From Shewanella algidipiscicola (lineage in GTDB: Bacteria > Pseudomonadota > Gammaproteobacteria > Enterobacterales > Shewanellaceae): DNA of 64,000 nucleotides. This document shows, one piece after another, positions 62,069 to 64,000 of the stretch. Location: positions 184,929-248,928 of the forward strand of contig NZ_QPQT01000007.1 in the NCBI RefSeq assembly GCF_003605125.1. Direction: 5' to 3'. The notes beneath the pieces are model-generated. The model ran no database searches and was not told the origin of the DNA. It worked only from the letters and a program-made list of their open reading frames with translations. The translations under genes and the position numbers were made by a program. Within the stretch, counting starts at the first letter, position 1. Each line of letters opens with the position of its first letter.

Positions 62069-63124
62069 TTAGTCGCTGTCATTTCTAAAATGACGAGCAT
62101 GGCGCTGCTCATCGAGGCTGTCTATGATGCGATGATAGTTGTTGTACCTATCTTCGAATATTTTGCCTTCGTTAAACGCAGCGGTAATGGCACAACCTGG
62201 ATCGTTTTTATGTTTACAATCCCTAAACTTACAGGTGCCAATATAGTCTCTAAATTCGATAAAGCACCAGCCGACACGCTCAGGCGGTAGATGCCACAAA
62301 GCGAATTCGCGCACACCTGGGGAGTCCACTAGGTCACCGCCGCTAGGAAAATGCAGTAATTTAGCCGTGGTGGTGGTGTGTTGACCTAGGCCAGAGTTTT
62401 CAGACACATCGCCAGTGAGTAATTCGGCGTCGGGTAATAACGCATTGATTAATGATGATTTACCAACGCCTGATTGGCCGACAAACACACTCACTTTATC
62501 TTTAAGCAGCGCTTTTATCGTGTCGACTCCTTCACCTTCGATGCTGCTGACTTTATACACAGGGTAACCAATTTCTTGGTAGCGACGTAAAGCCGCCTCA
62601 ACTTGAGGGGCTTCCTCTTCACTGAGTAGGTCAATTTTATTGAGGATAATGACTGGGGCTATACCAGTGTCTTCAGCGGCCACGAGGTAACGGTCGATAA
62701 TTTGGGTGGTAAAACTCGGTACTACCGATGAGACAATCAATATTTGGTCAATATTGGCGGCAATAATTTTGATGCCATCGTACATATCGGGTCGAGACAA
62801 TGACGAATGCCTTGGGTGCACCGCTTCGACAACCCCGGCTATGGTCGCTGTGGTTTCAACGGCAAGGCGGACAATCACTTTATCGCCAGTGACTAAACTT
62901 TGAATATTTCTACGTATGTTGCAGCGGACCAATTGACCATCTTCGGTTTCGATATCAGCATGTTGACCAAAACGAGAGATGACGGTGCCGAGCAACTCGG
63001 GTCCAAGTGAACTATCTTGTAGTTCTGGAGCGGCGTCCCCAGCCTCTTTGCGTTGCAAACGCTTTTCGTGGTTAGCTCGCATGCGGCGGCGCTGGCCTTG
63101 ACTTAAAGGTTTCTTTTTACTCAC
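62069..63124 (-). CDS. rsgA: Ribosome small subunit GTPase RsgA
   Basis: A 351-residue circularly permuted GTPase that checks late 30S maturation. A basic N-terminus (SKKKPLSQGQRRRMRANHEKRL) and OB domain precede the permuted G motifs: NKIDLL (G4), then GQSGVGKSSL (G1), then DSPGVREF (G3). The C-terminal zinc site has CKFRDCKHKNDPGC. Divergent from orn with about 115 bases between. Confidence 0.96.
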   Translation of the reverse strand: MSKKKPLSQGQRRRMRANHEKRLQRKEAGDAAPELQDSSLGPELLGTVISRFGQHADIETEDGQLVRCNIRRNIQSLVTGDKVIVRLAVETTATIAGVVEAVHPRHSSLSRPDMYDGIKIIAANIDQILIVSSVVPSFTTQIIDRYLVAAEDTGIAPVIILNKIDLLSEEEAPQVEAALRRYQEIGYPVYKVSSIEGEGVDTIKALLKDKVSVFVGQSGVGKSSLINALLPDAELLTGDVSENSGLGQHTTTTAKLLHFPSGGDLVDSPGVREFALWHLPPERVGWCFIEFRDYIGTCKFRDCKHKNDPGCAITAAFNEGKIFEDRYNNYHRIIDSLDEQRHARHFRNDSD

Positions 63125-63239
63125 AGTGTAATCATCGTCAAAATAAGGTTATTTTGTGTTGTCTAAAGAAAGCAGTATGATACACGGTCTTAAACAAAAA
63201 AGCCTGAATTTAGGCAAACAGCAATAATAAGGCAGAGAC

Positions 63240-63785
63240 ATGGCTGCAGATGCAAATAATCTGATTTGGGTTGATCTAGAGATGACGGGGTTAGAGCCGA
63301 GTGTCGATAGAATTATTGAGATAGCGACTATTGTGACAGATAAGGAGCTAAATATTCTGGCAGAGGGCCCTGTGATTGCGATCCATCAGTCAGATGAAGT
63401 GTTGGCAGGCATGGATGATTGGAACCAGAAACATCATGGTGAGTCTGGCTTAATTGAACGAGTTAAAGCAAGCCGCATTAATGAAGCGCAAGCAATTGAA
63501 CAAACGATAGCATTTTTAGCGTTACATGTACCCAAAGGTGTATCACCCATGTGCGGCAATAGTATTGGTCAAGATAGACGCTTTTTGAACCGTTATATGC
63601 CAACACTTGAGGATTACTTTCATTATCGTAATATTGATGTGAGTACGGTAAAAGAGTTGGTTCGTCGTTGGAAGCCTGAAGTAATGGACGACTTTACTAA
63701 GCGCGGCACCCATCAAGCTTTAGTCGATATTCAAGAATCTATTGCTGAATTGCAGTTTTATCGTGATAAAGTATTTAAAATTTAA
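63240..63785 (+). CDS. orn: Oligoribonuclease
   Basis: A 181-residue DEDDh 3'-5' exoribonuclease that clears 2-5 nt RNAs and pGpG. Motifs are [13 protein letters not shown] (ExoI), [16 protein letters not shown] (ExoII) and [11 protein letters not shown] (ExoIII). AAGGCAGAG precedes the start. The usual neighbour of rsgA and psd in gammaproteobacteria. Confidence 0.96.
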   Translation: MAADANNLIWVDLEMTGLEPSVDRIIEIATIVTDKELNILAEGPVIAIHQSDEVLAGMDDWNQKHHGESGLIERVKASRINEAQAIEQTIAFLALHVPKGVSPMCGNSIGQDRRFLNRYMPTLEDYFHYRNIDVSTVKELVRRWKPEVMDDFTKRGTHQALVDIQESIAELQFYRDKVFKI

Positions 63786-63815
63786 TCAATCAGTATAAAT
63801 TTTTAAAGCAAGGGG

Positions 63816-63843
63816 TTGCAGCGGGGCGAAATTCTCCTATAAT
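63816..63843 (+). promoter_or_regulatory. Promoter of the tRNA-Gly gene
   Basis: TTGCAG (63816-63821) and a consensus TATAAT (63838-63843) with 16 bases between, followed by a GC-rich discriminator GCGGCC, typical of stringently controlled stable-RNA promoters. Confidence 0.85.
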
Positions 63844-63889
63844 GCGGCCTCAACTTTCAGCTAGCGGCTTACGTTAGCGAGATTGAAAT

Positions 63890-63965
63890 GCGACATTAGC
63901 TCAGTTGGTAGAGCGATACCTTGCCAAGGTATAGGTCATCGGTTCGAACCCGATATGTCGCTCCA
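63890..63965 (+). tRNA. tRNA-Gly (anticodon GCC)
   Basis: A 76-nt tRNA with acceptor arms GCGACAT and ATGTCGC, D-arm AGCTCAGTTGGTAGAGC, anticodon loop TTGCCAA (GCC at 63923-63925), T-loop GGTTCGAACC and encoded CCA. The remaining 35 bases of the window may lead to another tRNA copy. Confidence 0.96.
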
Positions 63966-64000
63966 AATTACAATCTACAGCATCACCAAATGCTATAGAT

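Overview
The window is chromosomal DNA of a gammaproteobacterium, most probably Shewanella or a close relative. The flanking genes support this (alr end, CheX-like gene, dusA, parE/parC with a sugar-dehydrogenase gene between them, nudF-DUF1249-cpdA-yqiA, DUF2333, a TIGR04219-type barrel protein, psd, rsgA, orn, tRNA-Gly). This is family recognition by eye; no search was run.

Layout. 1-1365 is host: the 3' end of alr, a convergent chemotaxis gene and the old upstream region of dusA. About 1366-39208 (37.8 kb) is a complete-looking P2/HP1-type prophage inserted into the 5' end of dusA. It left a 27-codon dusA stub on the left and supplies a new dusA start on the right. From left to right it carries: membrane and secreted accessory genes; a LexA/CI-type repressor facing a Cro-like gene; a run of small early genes with a DnaQ-like exonuclease and the gpA-type replication endonuclease; an accessory block (11274-14286); a cos-like region; portal and terminase (Q, P, leftward); capsid and head genes (O, N, M, L); X, holins, endolysin, Rz/Rz1; R, S; a second accessory insertion (24182-24910); baseplate V, W, J, I; fibre genes; sheath, tube, E/E', tape measure, U, D; ogr; and a tyrosine integrase. 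39153-64000 is host again.

The most unusual content is in the two accessory insertions. Both are built from integron-type gene cassettes: each gene or gene set is followed by a 122-126 bp attC-like site with RYYYAAC and GTTRRRY-type ends and inner arms that pair around one unpaired base. No integron integrase gene is present. One insertion (two cassettes plus a probable third that lacks its attC) lies between the replication gene and the portal/cos end, a known cargo and defence hotspot of P2-like phages. The other lies in the opposite orientation between tail genes S and V. The cassettes encode a membrane protein, a three-gene set (HNH nuclease, Mrr-like but catalytically degenerate protein, MNT-type nucleotidyltransferase) and a HEPN/AbiU2-like protein. 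These are good candidates for undescribed anti-phage cargo; the function is inference.

Other points of note: a tail-fibre gene ending in a lectin-like domain that looks like a diversity-generating retroelement target although no reverse transcriptase is nearby; a P2-style -1 frameshift site in E; a gene with an in-frame stop at 25032; and, after dusA, a sigma-54-like promoter in front of a PspC-containing cluster of small membrane proteins.

The right host part reads as ordinary housekeeping: envelope (TolC, PCu(A)C-like protein, barrel protein, MscK-type channel, Psd), second-messenger and nucleotide turnover (NudF, CpdA, Orn), topoisomerase IV (ParE/ParC), iron (Bfd with a Fur-like site) and ribosome assembly (RsgA).
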